A DNA stretch of 64,000 nucleotides from Alphaproteobacteria bacterium (GCA_040216735.1 JAVJOO010000003.1:388746-452745); one strand, 5' to 3'; counted from the first letter of the stretch, positions 24,680-34,523 are shown. Translations and numbers: made by a program. The notes: generated from the letters alone by a model not told the origin.

Positions 24680-26835
24680 CCAGTCTCGGTGCGGCCCTCG
24701 GAATCGGTGTAACCGGGCTGACCTCGAATCAGTTCGCGTTGGCCACGACCGCGAACAACATCGCGAACGTCAATACGCCGGGCTACGTTCGAAAAGTTAC
24801 CAACTTCGAATCGAAGGTCCTGGGCACCGACCAGGCCGGCGTTTCGATTTCTGGGATCAGCCGTTTCATCGATCAGTTCCTGGTCCGTGAGGAGCGTGTC
24901 GCGTCGGCCCAGCAAAATCGCTTCGACTCGATGAAGGAACTGCACGATCAATTGCAGAATCTTCTAGGCGCACCCGACGACAACCTGACGTTTAGCGGCC
25001 GGCTCGATCGCGTTTTCGAAGATATTGCGGATCTTGCCCCCGACCCGAACTCGACCGTTCGTCGGGTCAGCGCGATCAACGAGATGCAGGTTTACGGCAA
25101 CGAAGTCGGGCGTGTGTCGCGCGTGCTGCAAGACCTGCGCGGGGAGGCCGATCGTCGGATCAGCGAGGCGCTGGCAACCATCAATCTCGGCCTGCAGCGA
25201 ATCGACGACCTCAACCCGAAAATACGCCGGGCTTTGGCGTTGGGAGAGGACGCTTCGGGGTTGCAAGAGCAGCGCGAGCGCGCCGTGCGGGAAATCGGCG
25301 AACTCATAGATTTGCGGACATTCGATTTGCCGGGCGGTGGCTTGGGGTTGGTCACGGAAAGCGGCGTGGTTCTTCTGGACGCGCTGGTGCGCCAACTCAA
25401 CAAAGTCTCCAGCGGCACCGTCGGCACGAATACCGAGTTCTCTCAAATTCTTGTGGATAAGGTCAATCCGGACGGTTCGACCGAGACGATCACGGTCCTT
25501 GACCCGGTGGTCCAATCCGGCAAGCTGCGCGGCCTTCTCGACATGCGCGACATTCAACTACCGGCGATGGCGGTTGAGCTGGGTGAGATGTCGGCGAAGG
25601 TTATCGATCAGCTCAATGCCTCCCACAACGACAACTCGACGGTCCCGGCACCACAGTCCCTGGTCGGTCGTAACGTCGGCATTCTGGGGACCGACAGCCA
25701 CAATTTCACCGGAACCGTCACCTTCGGCATGGTCGATGCGAACAGCACGTTGACCAACAGGGTCACCGCCGATTTCACGGCTGGGACGGTCTCGTTGAAC
25801 GGCGGGGCGGCGGTCGCCATCGGCGGGACAACTCTCAACGACGTGGTGACCGCGGTGAATGCCCAGTTCGGCGGGACTGCGCTAACGCTCGTCAATGGCG
25901 TCATGACCTACCAGGCGACGGGTGTTTCGACGGGCGTCGCGATTTCCCAAGACGCAACGTCGCCGAGCGCTCGCGCCGGTCGCGGCTTCGCCCACTTCTT
26001 TGGGCTCAACGATTTGATGCAGGCGCTCGAGCCGTCGCACTTCCAGACTGGCGTCTCGGGAACGGATGCCCATGGGTTCGGTGCCACCGGCGAAATGACG
26101 TTGCAGCTCAAGGGCCCGCGTGGGCAGGTCGCGCGCGAGTTCACGCTGGACTTCGCAACGGCCGGGGCAACCTCGATGAACGATGTGGTGAACGCTCTGA
26201 ATACGGGGTTCGGTGGTTTCGCGTCGTTCTCGCTGAGCGCGAACGGTGAGCTCCAAGTGATGCCGGCGACGGCATTATCGGATTACCGAATTCTCACCAC
26301 CAACGATACGACCGCGCGGAGCACCACGACGACGCGGCTGTCGGACTTCTTTGGGATTGGGCGGGTCTATCGCATGGATCAGGCGCATCAAGTGACGGTG
26401 CGCTCCGACATCGTCGCCGATCCGTCGAAATTCGCGCTAGCCAAACTCGATCTCAGTGCGACGGCGTTGGCTGGAACCGATCCAGCACTGACCGTCGGCG
26501 ACAATCGAGGCGTCGTCGGTCTTCAGAACGCAGGGGTCGTCAACGTTTCGTTTCCGCAGGCCGGCGATTTGTCGCCGACAACGACCACAATCACGAGCTA
26601 TGCGGGCACAGTCCTTTCCGACTTCGCTCTCAAGGCGGATGAGGTCGTCGAGCGCGAGTCGGATGCGCGCGCGCTATCCGAAGAGATTACTTCCAGGATC
26701 GTCAGCCAATCGGGCGTCAATCTAGAGGAAGAGTTGGCCAACATGATTCTCTATCAAAACGCCTTTAACGCTTCGGCGCGGTTACTGCAGACCACGCGTG
26801 AGATGTTCGAAGAACTCTTGGCGATCAAGCGGTAG
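24676..26835 (+). CDS. flgK: Flagellar hook-associated protein 1 FlgK
   Basis: 719 residues. The N-terminal consensus LGAALGIGVTGLTSNQFALATTANNIANVNTPGYVRK and the C-terminal VNLEEELANMILYQNAFNASARLLQTTREMFEELLAIKR form the D0/D1 coiled coils of HAP1. The variable middle (about 300-600) is longer than in enterics (FlgK about 550) and Thr/Gly/Ala-rich, suggesting extra surface domains. It forms the hook-filament junction with FlgL. Start overlaps the small leader ORF; flgL follows after 18 nt. Confidence 0.96.
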   Translation: MTSLGAALGIGVTGLTSNQFALATTANNIANVNTPGYVRKVTNFESKVLGTDQAGVSISGISRFIDQFLVREERVASAQQNRFDSMKELHDQLQNLLGAPDDNLTFSGRLDRVFEDIADLAPDPNSTVRRVSAINEMQVYGNEVGRVSRVLQDLRGEADRRISEALATINLGLQRIDDLNPKIRRALALGEDASGLQEQRERAVREIGELIDLRTFDLPGGGLGLVTESGVVLLDALVRQLNKVSSGTVGTNTEFSQILVDKVNPDGSTETITVLDPVVQSGKLRGLLDMRDIQLPAMAVELGEMSAKVIDQLNASHNDNSTVPAPQSLVGRNVGILGTDSHNFTGTVTFGMVDANSTLTNRVTADFTAGTVSLNGGAAVAIGGTTLNDVVTAVNAQFGGTALTLVNGVMTYQATGVSTGVAISQDATSPSARAGRGFAHFFGLNDLMQALEPSHFQTGVSGTDAHGFGATGEMTLQLKGPRGQVAREFTLDFATAGATSMNDVVNALNTGFGGFASFSLSANGELQVMPATALSDYRILTTNDTTARSTTTTRLSDFFGIGRVYRMDQAHQVTVRSDIVADPSKFALAKLDLSATALAGTDPALTVGDNRGVVGLQNAGVVNVSFPQAGDLSPTTTTITSYAGTVLSDFALKADEVVERESDARALSEEITSRIVSQSGVNLEEELANMILYQNAFNASARLLQTTREMFEELLAIKR

Positions 26836-26853
26836 GTAGGGTAGGAGGCAACG

Positions 26854-27783
26854 ATGGCGCGAGTATCGACAGCCGGGCAAAACCAGCTCTTGATCGTCGA
26901 CGTATTGCGTCAGCAAGAGCGTTTGTTCGACACCCAAAAGCAGGTCACCAGCGGCACCAAGTCGCGCGAGTACCAGGGGATCGCGGCCGACGTAGCGACG
27001 CTTTCCGGCGCCAAGACCGTACGCTCCCGTGGCGAGCAGTTCCTCAAAACCAACTTGGAACTCGAACGGGTTACCGAAGTCCAGAATCTGTCGCTTCAGG
27101 GACTTGTCGATGTCGCCGACGATGTTCGCGAAACGTTGATCAAAGCGATGAACGTGGGCTCCGGCATCGGTCTACGCGATACCATCGATGCATTGTTCGA
27201 TGCAGCCGTGAACTTCTTGAACGTCCAAGAGAATGGACGTTTCGTCTTTGGTGGAACGCGGACGGACGTAGAGCCCCTCACGGTACGCACGCCCGCCGAC
27301 CTCGAAGCTCTTGGGGCCGGCAACGCCGCCAATGCCTTCGTTAACAACCAAATCAAGGCCCAAGCGCGCGTCGACGAAAGCTTGACCGTCACCTACGGCG
27401 TCCTAGCCGACGAGGTCGCCGGGCCACTAATGCAGTTGATGCAGGACCTGATGATCTACGCCTCCGGTACGCCGAGTGCCTTCAGCAACCCGCTTAGCTC
27501 CGCCGACCGCGCCTTCATCATCAGTAAGATCCCGGAAGCAAACGCGGCGTTCGACGTGGCAAACGGTGCTCAGGCCCAGCACGGTGTGGCAATGAAGACG
27601 ATCGAAGACGCCCAAATCCGTCACGAAAACGAACTCGCCTTCATCAATCGCTTCATCGCTAACATCGAAGACACCGATATTGCCGAGGCAGTGACAAAGC
27701 TCAATCAGGATCAACTTGCGCTGGAATCCTCGTTCCGGGTGTTCAGTCAGCTCAACAGCTTGAGCCTCTTGAACTTCATCTAA
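26854..27783 (+). CDS. flgL: Flagellar hook-associated protein 3 FlgL
   Basis: 309 residues of the flagellin/HAP3 superfamily. The N-terminal coiled coil includes RQQERLFDTQKQVTSGTKSREYQGIAADVATLSGAK, and the C-terminal helix DIAEAVTKLNQDQLALESSFRVFSQLNSLSLLNFI is typical. It is the second hook-filament junction protein. AGGAGG at about 26841-26847 is its ribosome-binding site. Convergent with the TPR-glycosyltransferase gene 43 nt away. No flagellin gene is in the window. Confidence 0.94.
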   Translation: MARVSTAGQNQLLIVDVLRQQERLFDTQKQVTSGTKSREYQGIAADVATLSGAKTVRSRGEQFLKTNLELERVTEVQNLSLQGLVDVADDVRETLIKAMNVGSGIGLRDTIDALFDAAVNFLNVQENGRFVFGGTRTDVEPLTVRTPADLEALGAGNAANAFVNNQIKAQARVDESLTVTYGVLADEVAGPLMQLMQDLMIYASGTPSAFSNPLSSADRAFIISKIPEANAAFDVANGAQAQHGVAMKTIEDAQIRHENELAFINRFIANIEDTDIAEAVTKLNQDQLALESSFRVFSQLNSLSLLNFI

Positions 27784-27826
27784 CGCGCGGTCTCGGGGGA
27801 ATTCGGCGACCAGGCCGCTGGCTCGT

Positions 27827-30800
27827 TTAGGCACCCGCTTTGAGGTCAATTAGATCCGGAGGCGCACCGCTGGTGTGGCGCGCCCAGATCGCCGAGTAAG
27901 CACGCTCCAAATCGTGGACGTAGGCGTTGAAATCGAACAGCGGCGACATCGCGCGGTTCTTGGCCAATCGGTCACGCAAAGCGGCAAGAGCGCCGGGGTC
28001 CTCGGCAAGCGTGACGGCCCTGTCGATATAGGTCTCCAGCGTGGGGGCGATCATGTCGTCCATGTCGATCCCGTGAAGCAAGGTCGCGCCAAGGCGAGAG
28101 GACGGGGTTTCGCCCCGTATAGACAGGAGCGGTAGTCCTGCCCACAGGGCGTCGATCGTGGTGATGCCGCCACCGTGGAGTCGGTTGTCCAGGGCGAGGT
28201 CGGCTTGAGACAATCGGCGCAAATGATCGGCGTGTTCCATGATCGGGGCGAAGATCAGTCTGTTTCCGGAGACACCGTGGCGTTCGGCCTCGCGGCGCAA
28301 ATTGGTTGCAGTCTCCTCGAACCAATGGCCGAGCCAGAGGACGGCCTTAGGCACTCGTTTCATAATCGCCATCCAAGCGGCAAATATCTCTGGTTCGAAC
28401 TTGCACGGATGGTTGAAATTAGCGAGGACGAAGGCGTCGTTTGGAAGATTCAATTCTGCGCGTCGCACCGTTCCATCGGCAATCCGTTGGGGGAGCGCAG
28501 GCATGAACGAATGCGGCATGTAGACGACATGCTCGGTACCCAGGGCCGCCTGGTCGCGGGGAATGTAGATCTCGTCGGTGATGAGATAGTCGATGAACGG
28601 CGCGCCGGTGGTGATCGAGTAGCCCAACAGATGCACTTGAATCGGCGCCGGCCGATAGGCAGCGATCGGGAGGCAGGAGATCGACGTGTGGCCGCTGACC
28701 TCGATCAGAATATCTATACCCGCCGCGCCGATCTTGCTCGCCGCTTGTCTCGGGCTCAATCCAACCAACGGGTGAAACTCGTCGAACGCCGCTTTGTAGG
28801 CCCGCTCGAAATCGTCTGGCTTGCTCCCCACTTGGGTGGTGAATCCGACAACCTCGAAGTTGTTTCGATCATGCGCCTCGACGATCCGACGCAGCACCAT
28901 TGGCAGGCTGTGAAACCAAGTGTAGGGCAACAGATAACCGATACGGATTCGCTTGGCGCCGGAGGTTACCCGCGGAACCCAGAGTTCGCCGTCTTTCGCC
29001 TCTAGACGCCGGACAAGGGAGGCGGAGGCTGCTTTCGCGGCGCCGGCGATCTCGCTGTAGCCGACATCGAGAGCTTGTAGATTGAAGACGTCGACCCCCT
29101 CCAATGCGCCCGTATCGCGCAGAGAGGCCAGGGTCTCCTGGACCAACGCCTCGCGTCGTTCGAAGTCGCAGAGGGATAGAACGATGTCAGCCCGCCTGGA
29201 TCGGGCCTTCGCATGATCCGGTTGAATGGCAAGCGCTGCTTCATAGAAACGCAAAGCATCGGCGGGTCTGTTGGCGGTGTCGCTGAGCGTGCCGGACACC
29301 AGAAGTGCATCGAGGTCATCCGGGTCGATCGCCAGGGCCTTTGCCGCGGATGCCAATCCATCGACCGCCGATTCGGCGGCGAGCGCTTTGACGACGTGGG
29401 CATGTACCAGACTCGGATCTTGGGCGAGCAGGCGGCCTGCGATCGGGCCGGCGTCTCGGCGTCGACCCTGCATTTCAAGAACCGCGCCCAGCGCATACAA
29501 CGCGCGGGCATCGTTGGGATCATGTTCGATCGCCCGGAGCAAATGCGTCTCCGATTTGGCAAGGTTTCCGGCGTCCCGAAAGGCGAGGCCCAAACTATGA
29601 TCGACGATCTCGGGCGATGCTCCCAACGCGCGCGCGCGCTCCAGCGGCTCGATCGCGTCGACGCCGCGATCTTGGGCGAGCAAAGCCATCGCGAGGTTAA
29701 CGTAGGCGGAATGTAGCGTTGGGTTGCTGTCGATGACTTTGCGAAAAACGGCGGCGGCTTCGGATGCGCGATCGCAGTTTAGAAGTACCGACCCCAACGC
29801 ATTTAGTGCGACTGCGTCGTCGCCATTCTGGTTGACCGCTTGTTGCGCCACGAGGAGGGCATCGGCCAACCGATCGGCATCGCGATAGGCGTAGGCCAGA
29901 TTCGCCAAGACTTCGGACGATGCCGGGGCGAGTTTCGCGGCGCGCTCGAAATATGGGGTCGCGTCCTCTGCTTGGCGCAGTTGCATGTGGACAAGACCCG
30001 TCAGAAAAAGGGCGCCAAGGTTTTCCGGTTCGGCTTCAAGCGCTTCGTCAAGGACATATTTCGCACGCCGAAGATCGCCCGTGCGGTGCAGGAGGCCGCC
30101 CAGATAGACACGGGCTTCGGTCTGCCGAGGATCCTGTGTGAGAATGCCTTCCAGGGCGTCGATCGCGTCGTCGAATCGGTTAAGCTTTTCCAACGTCGCG
30201 GCTAGATTCATGCGCGGTTTCAACCAGCCGGGATTAGCCGCGACCGCGCGCTGGAAATGTAGCGCGGCGCGCGACAGGTCGCCTTTCGACAATACTAAAT
30301 TGCCGATGCTGTTCAACGCGTCAGCATCGACCGGGTCGAGCGCAAGGGCACGCAACAGAATCGGTTCGGCAGCGGTATACTCGCCCAATGCCGTGAGGAT
30401 CGTTCCCAAACGGCTGAGGCCGATGGCAAAGTTCGGCGCGACCGCGATGGCGTCCCGTAAGTGCTCGATTGCGTCGCGGTGGCGGTCCTGGGCGATCCTT
30501 AGGTTGGCTAGCACGAGGCGCGCGTCGGGCGATGCCGGCGCAAGTTGCAAGGCGCGCAGCGCAAGTTCTTCGGCGGCCGCGCCGTGGCCGAGCATCAACT
30601 CGGAGGCAGCGAGGCCGATAATCGCCTCGACGTCATCGGGCGTCTTTTCAAGCGCACGCGAGAACAACCGGCTGGCCAGGGTGTGTTCGCCCCGTCGCAC
30701 TGCGCCTTTGGCCAGCCCAAGCAGCGAACTAGCGCGGTCTTTGTCGAATGCGGGCGCGCGCAGGTCGGTGACTTTCGGGGATCGCTCTTGGGCGATCGTG

Positions 30801-30835
30801 TCCGACCGGTTGTCGGTAGTTGGCGGTGTGGTCAT
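27827..30835 (-). CDS. TPR-containing O-GlcNAc-transferase-type (GT41) glycosyltransferase, FlmG-like
   Basis: 1002 residues. Residues about 20-560 are a run of around 14 tetratricopeptide repeats. About 600-990 is a GT41/SPINDLY-type catalytic domain: IDILIEVSGHTSISCLPIAAYRPAPIQVHLLGY, then MPHSFMPALPQ, an FNHPCKFEPEIFAAWMAIMKRVP segment and the nucleotide-sugar site LALDNRLHGGGITTIDALWAGLPLL. Such proteins glycosylate protein Ser/Thr in the cytoplasm. Caulobacter FlmG, which modifies flagellin, has the same TPR-plus-GT build. Its position right after flgL and before a sugar-biosynthesis run makes flagellin or a hook-associated protein a plausible acceptor. Donor sugar unknown. Not obviously coupled to the upstream methyltransferase (54 nt gap). 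Confidence 0.88.
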   Translation of the reverse strand: MTTPPTTDNRSDTIAQERSPKVTDLRAPAFDKDRASSLLGLAKGAVRRGEHTLASRLFSRALEKTPDDVEAIIGLAASELMLGHGAAAEELALRALQLAPASPDARLVLANLRIAQDRHRDAIEHLRDAIAVAPNFAIGLSRLGTILTALGEYTAAEPILLRALALDPVDADALNSIGNLVLSKGDLSRAALHFQRAVAANPGWLKPRMNLAATLEKLNRFDDAIDALEGILTQDPRQTEARVYLGGLLHRTGDLRRAKYVLDEALEAEPENLGALFLTGLVHMQLRQAEDATPYFERAAKLAPASSEVLANLAYAYRDADRLADALLVAQQAVNQNGDDAVALNALGSVLLNCDRASEAAAVFRKVIDSNPTLHSAYVNLAMALLAQDRGVDAIEPLERARALGASPEIVDHSLGLAFRDAGNLAKSETHLLRAIEHDPNDARALYALGAVLEMQGRRRDAGPIAGRLLAQDPSLVHAHVVKALAAESAVDGLASAAKALAIDPDDLDALLVSGTLSDTANRPADALRFYEAALAIQPDHAKARSRRADIVLSLCDFERREALVQETLASLRDTGALEGVDVFNLQALDVGYSEIAGAAKAASASLVRRLEAKDGELWVPRVTSGAKRIRIGYLLPYTWFHSLPMVLRRIVEAHDRNNFEVVGFTTQVGSKPDDFERAYKAAFDEFHPLVGLSPRQAASKIGAAGIDILIEVSGHTSISCLPIAAYRPAPIQVHLLGYSITTGAPFIDYLITDEIYIPRDQAALGTEHVVYMPHSFMPALPQRIADGTVRRAELNLPNDAFVLANFNHPCKFEPEIFAAWMAIMKRVPKAVLWLGHWFEETATNLRREAERHGVSGNRLIFAPIMEHADHLRRLSQADLALDNRLHGGGITTIDALWAGLPLLSIRGETPSSRLGATLLHGIDMDDMIAPTLETYIDRAVTLAEDPGALAALRDRLAKNRAMSPLFDFNAYVHDLERAYSAIWARHTSGAPPDLIDLKAGA

Positions 30836-30889
30836 GTCGCCTCTGGCTCGTAGTCGACGCCGAGCCTAGGGCGGTAAGGTTAATAAGCC

Positions 30890-32110
30890 CTAAACGATAC
30901 GAACGTCGGGCACCGGGATGATAAACCGGCCCCCACCCGCCCTGAATTCCGTCTGTTGTGCCATGATCTCGTCGGCAAAGTTCCAAGCGAGCAACAGCAT
31001 ATAGTCGGGCTTGTCTTCGAGGATGTGAGCTGGCGACACGACGGGGATATGCGTTCCCGGCGTTACGCGCCCTTGTTTGAGCGGACTTTTGTCGGCGATA
31101 TACGGCACGGTTTCGGGGCCGATTTCGAAGAAACTGAGAAGGGTCGACCCTTTCGCGGGGGCGCCGTAGGCGGCGACCCGCCGACCGTCTCCTGTTAGAG
31201 AATCCAGCAGCTCCCATAGGTCTCGTTTCAGCCCGCGAACGCTCTCGGCGAACCGGACGAAGGTTTCGAGGCGATCCAGCCCAGCCTCGACCTCGTCTGC
31301 TGCCAACGCTGCGACGCGCGCCGACGGTGTGGCGACGCCCTTGCGCCGGGCGAAGACCCTGACTTGTCCGTGGTGAATAGGTAGGCGTTCGACGTCGACG
31401 ACTTCCATCCCGTGTTGTGCGAACAACTGCATCATCGGGCGTAGTGCCCAGTAAGATGCGTGCTCGTGGTAGACGGTGTCGAATGCCCGATGGGCCAAAA
31501 GGTCTTGCAAGTAGTGGGCTTCGAGCACGAGAACGCCGTCTTCCGCCAACAGTGTCTGAACCCCCTCCATGAAGTCGGCGAGGTAGGGCAGGTGAGGGAA
31601 CACGTTCGTCAGGACGATAACTCGCGCTGCGCCATGCGCCGCGCGCAATGTCCGTGCCGTTTCAGCGCCGAAATAGTCGTTGACGACGTCGATCCCCGTG
31701 CCGCGCGTCATCGCCGCGAGGTTTGCGGCTGGTTCGACCCCGAGAGTTTCGACCCCGTATTTCCGGAAGCCCTTGAGCAGCGTGCCGTCGTTACAACCGA
31801 TATCGACAACTAGGTCGTCCGCGCCGAGGTCGAATCGTTTCTGGACGGTTTCGGCGAGTCCGTTCAAATGAGCCACGAGGGTATCGGACATCGACGAAAT
31901 ATAGAGGTAGTCGTCGAACATTGCCTGCGGTGGAACCCGCTCCATCAACTGGACATGGTTGCAGTCATGGCAAAATCCGACGCGCAACGGATAGGAGGCT
32001 TCTGCGCCCGTGGCTTCCTCCGGACGCAAGAACTTGTTTGCCAATGCCGTTGCGTTGAGGTCGAGGAATTCCTCGACCTTGGTGCTGTCGCAAACGAGGC
32101 AATTTGTCAT
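30890..32110 (-). CDS. Nucleotide-sugar C-methyltransferase (TylC3/NovU type)
   Basis: 406 residues with the three-part layout of sugar C-methyltransferases: an N-terminal zinc domain (CLVCDS and CHDCNH, residues about 4-56), a SAM-binding Rossmann domain (VVDIGCNDGTLLKGF, about 100) and a C-terminal nucleotide-binding-like domain with GAPAKGSTLLSFFEIGPETVPYIADKSPLKQG. The central HEH-like motif YHEHASYWAL contains the catalytic His/Glu of TcaB9-type enzymes. It would add a methyl branch (usually C3) to a 4-keto nucleotide sugar. Last gene of the run before the TPR-GT. Confidence 0.87.
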   Translation of the reverse strand: MTNCLVCDSTKVEEFLDLNATALANKFLRPEEATGAEASYPLRVGFCHDCNHVQLMERVPPQAMFDDYLYISSMSDTLVAHLNGLAETVQKRFDLGADDLVVDIGCNDGTLLKGFRKYGVETLGVEPAANLAAMTRGTGIDVVNDYFGAETARTLRAAHGAARVIVLTNVFPHLPYLADFMEGVQTLLAEDGVLVLEAHYLQDLLAHRAFDTVYHEHASYWALRPMMQLFAQHGMEVVDVERLPIHHGQVRVFARRKGVATPSARVAALAADEVEAGLDRLETFVRFAESVRGLKRDLWELLDSLTGDGRRVAAYGAPAKGSTLLSFFEIGPETVPYIADKSPLKQGRVTPGTHIPVVSPAHILEDKPDYMLLLAWNFADEIMAQQTEFRAGGGRFIIPVPDVRIV

Positions 32111-32123
32111 CTCACGGTCTCCA

Positions 32124-33056
32124 CTAGGCTAGTAAGGGGGCAAGGCCGGTATTGGCCGAAAACCATTCGATGGTCTTTTCCAAGCCGGATCGAAAATCGT
32201 GACGCGGTTGCCAGCCAAGTGCGTTGCGCGCCGCATCCGCGTTGCCCGACATCCGTAGAATCTCATCCGACCGCTGGGGTTCCGCGCATTCGATGGGAAC
32301 GCGGACTTGCATGAGTTCCAAAATGGTTTGGACTGCCTCCATCACCGTCGTGCCGCGGCCCGACGCGATATTGAAGATGGTGCACGGCTCTAGCGGTGCC
32401 GTGGATGCCGCCATCAGTGCGTCGACGACGTCCGCGACAAACAGGAAATCCCTTTCCGGCTTCCCGCTACCGATTTTTACCGGTTCGCCGGCGAGCGCCG
32501 ACAGGATTGTCGAGGGAATGAGGCGACTGGGTCTTTCCCACGGTCCGAACGGTGTGAATAGGCGCAAATTCACCACCGGTAATCCATAAGTGCGTGCATA
32601 GGCCTGACCCAAGACGCTGCCGCAGAGCTTGGTCGCGCCGTAGATGGTCGCCGGACGAGTATCGTGCCGCTCGCCGATATCGTTGCAGCTGCCGTACTCC
32701 GCCGCCGATCCGGTCAGGATCACACGTCCAACGGCGTGGTGCCGCGCCGCTTCGAGGACATTGAGGGTCCCCAACGCGTTGATCGTCAGGTGGTCTTGGG
32801 CGGTCGTCGTAGGCGGGTTAAAGCTCGAACTTACGAGATGGAACAGCACGTCGGGTTGGGTATCTTTCACGACCGCATCGATCGCGACGCCGTCGCGGCA
32901 GTCGATCTCGACAGTACGCAAATGCGCCAGTTCCGCCAAACGCGGTGCGTGGCGGGCACGCCGCGCCGCGACGGTCACGGTGCAATCCTCCGCAAGGAGC
33001 TTGCGGACAAGATTGGCACCGATCATGCCGCTGCCGCCGATGACTAGCGCGCGCAT
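32124..33056 (-). CDS. NAD(P)-dependent nucleotide-sugar epimerase/dehydratase or 4-ketoreductase
   Basis: 310-residue extended SDR: GGSGMIGANL at the N-terminus, YGATKLCG with the catalytic Tyr-x3-Lys (about 140), and substrate loop RDFLFVADVVDALM. It would act on the same nucleotide-bound sugar as its neighbours, as epimerase, dehydratase or 4-ketoreductase; the sequence does not decide. Lies 1 nt after the GHMP kinase stop and 13 nt before the C-methyltransferase start. Confidence 0.82.
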   Translation of the reverse strand: MRALVIGGSGMIGANLVRKLLAEDCTVTVAARRARHAPRLAELAHLRTVEIDCRDGVAIDAVVKDTQPDVLFHLVSSSFNPPTTTAQDHLTINALGTLNVLEAARHHAVGRVILTGSAAEYGSCNDIGERHDTRPATIYGATKLCGSVLGQAYARTYGLPVVNLRLFTPFGPWERPSRLIPSTILSALAGEPVKIGSGKPERDFLFVADVVDALMAASTAPLEPCTIFNIASGRGTTVMEAVQTILELMQVRVPIECAEPQRSDEILRMSGNADAARNALGWQPRHDFRSGLEKTIEWFSANTGLAPLLA

Positions 33057-33057
33057 C

Positions 33058-34062
33058 TCAGTCGTTCACCGTGACGAGAACCCGGGAACCTCTGGGTTCA
33101 TAACCGATATCGACCTCGGTGAGATCGGACAGGGCGGCCCGAATCGCGTCGTGCTGGGAAGGCTCAGCGACGAACAGCAGAAATCCGCCACCGCCGGCGC
33201 CGCAGAGTTTGCCGCCGATCGCCCCGGCCTGTTTGGCCCGGCGATACCAATTGGTGATCCGATCGTTGGTGATCGACGATGCGAGACGCTGCTTCAGCAC
33301 CCAACCTTCGTCGAGCAACGCGCCGAATTTGTGAATGTCGAACCCGTTGCAGACGACATCGCGCATCGACATCGCTTGTTCGCGCATGGCCTCGAGTTCA
33401 CCGGTGCGGTCGTCGACGTTTTGGCGCTGCTCGGTCAACACCTCGCTGGAGTCGCGGTGTAAACCGGTCCAGAACAACAAAACATTGTCGAACAGCTTGT
33501 CGACCTTTGAGGCATTGATGTTTTGCGGCTCGATTGACACACCGCCGTCATTGCGAAAGCGGATGTAGTTCAAGCCGCCGAAGGCGGCCGCGAAGTGATC
33601 CTGCTTGCCCATCGGGCGCTTGAGGACTTCGATTTCGACATGCGCGGCCTCTTCCGCGATGTGCCCGCTCGATACCCGTTCGCCGCGGTAGGCATGCAGG
33701 GCATGCAGCAAACCGACGGCGAAACTGCTTGACGAACCGAGACCCGAATAGGCGGGTAGGTCGGCGACGGTGCCGATGTAGAGCGGCGGCTCCACTTCGA
33801 CGAGGCGCAAGCATTCGCGTGCAATCGCGTTCTCGATCTCGTCGATGCACTGGGCCTGTTCGCTCTGCGAATAGTTCAGCCGGTAATTGATGCCGTAAAT
33901 CGGGCTGAGCGGCTTCAGCGTGACGTAGAGGTGCTTGTCGATGGCAGTCGAGAATACGGCTCCGTAGCCCTTCTCGTAGTATTCAGGCAGGTCCGTGCCG
34001 CCGCCCGCGAAGCTTACGCGGAGGGGCGTGCATGTCGTGATGTATTTCCCGTTGGGAGTCAT
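33058..34062 (-). CDS. hddA: GHMP kinase, D-glycero-D-manno-heptose 7-phosphate kinase type (HddA-like)
   Basis: 334 residues. The N-terminal TTCTPLRVSFAGGGTDLPEYY is the HddA/LmbP-type start; the GHMP ATP loop is LPAYSGLGSSSSFAVGLLHAL (about 105) and the C-terminal motif GAIGGKLCGAGGGGFLLF. Known homologues phosphorylate C1 of heptose-7-phosphate on the route to GDP-heptose. The HddC-GmhB fusion at 42822 supplies the next two steps. The first enzyme, GmhA (sedoheptulose-7-phosphate isomerase), is absent here. Fucose/arabinose-type kinases are a less likely alternative. Confidence 0.83.
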   Translation of the reverse strand: MTPNGKYITTCTPLRVSFAGGGTDLPEYYEKGYGAVFSTAIDKHLYVTLKPLSPIYGINYRLNYSQSEQAQCIDEIENAIARECLRLVEVEPPLYIGTVADLPAYSGLGSSSSFAVGLLHALHAYRGERVSSGHIAEEAAHVEIEVLKRPMGKQDHFAAAFGGLNYIRFRNDGGVSIEPQNINASKVDKLFDNVLLFWTGLHRDSSEVLTEQRQNVDDRTGELEAMREQAMSMRDVVCNGFDIHKFGALLDEGWVLKQRLASSITNDRITNWYRRAKQAGAIGGKLCGAGGGGFLLFVAEPSQHDAIRAALSDLTEVDIGYEPRGSRVLVTVND

Positions 34063-34066
34063 CGGC

Positions 34067-34519
34067 TCACCCGTGTTTCAGCGACCAGTCGTAGGGCACA
34101 TCGTTGTCGAACGGATCGATGTAGATCAGTTCGTTCCGGTCATGCGGCATGGTCGCGCAGTTGGCGAGGATCGCCATCTTGTCGCCGTACGCCTTGTAGC
34201 CGTTGGTGATTCCAGGCGGAATCTGGACGAGGCAGTAGTTCTGCTCGCCAATAAATAGTTCCATGACCTCGCCCTTGGTGGGCGACCCCTCGCGCCCGTC
34301 ATAGAGCACCAGTTTCATCATCCCGACGACGCAACAGTTGTTCAGCGTCATTTCTTTATGGATGTGCCAAGCCTTGACCACGCCGGGATAGCCGCACGAA
34401 AAGTAAATCTCACCGAAACCCTTGTAGTGATCGTCGGTGCTTTTCAGCATGTGCATGATGAGGCCACGCTCGTCGGGGATGCGGCGCAGCGGGATAACTT
34501 TGACGTCATGAATTGTCAT
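34067..34519 (-). CDS. RmlC-like cupin, nucleotide-sugar 3,5-epimerase family (short form)
   Basis: 150 residues from the ATG at 34519 (the frame is open further upstream, but that part overlaps the preceding gene). The cupin core has DERGLIMHMLKSTDDHYKGFGEIYFSCGYPGVVKAWHIHKEM, with the RmlC catalytic-type His in KAWHIHKEMT, and PPGITNGYKAYGDKMAILANCAT. The related dTDP-4-dehydrorhamnose 3,5-epimerase fold suggests epimerisation or isomerisation of a 4-keto sugar. It is one of two RmlC-like genes in the cluster; this one is the more divergent and shorter. The upstream oxygenase stop is 4 nt away. Confidence 0.8.
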   Translation of the reverse strand: MTIHDVKVIPLRRIPDERGLIMHMLKSTDDHYKGFGEIYFSCGYPGVVKAWHIHKEMTLNNCCVVGMMKLVLYDGREGSPTKGEVMELFIGEQNYCLVQIPPGITNGYKAYGDKMAILANCATMPHDRNELIYIDPFDNDVPYDWSLKHG

Positions 34520-34523
34520 TGGG

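Noticed and set aside
30880-30894. TTAA-N7-TAAA near-match to a CtrA box before the TPR-GT41 gene
   Set aside because: Two bases off in the right half-site (TAAA) and overlapping the stop codon of the neighbouring methyltransferase; too weak to call.
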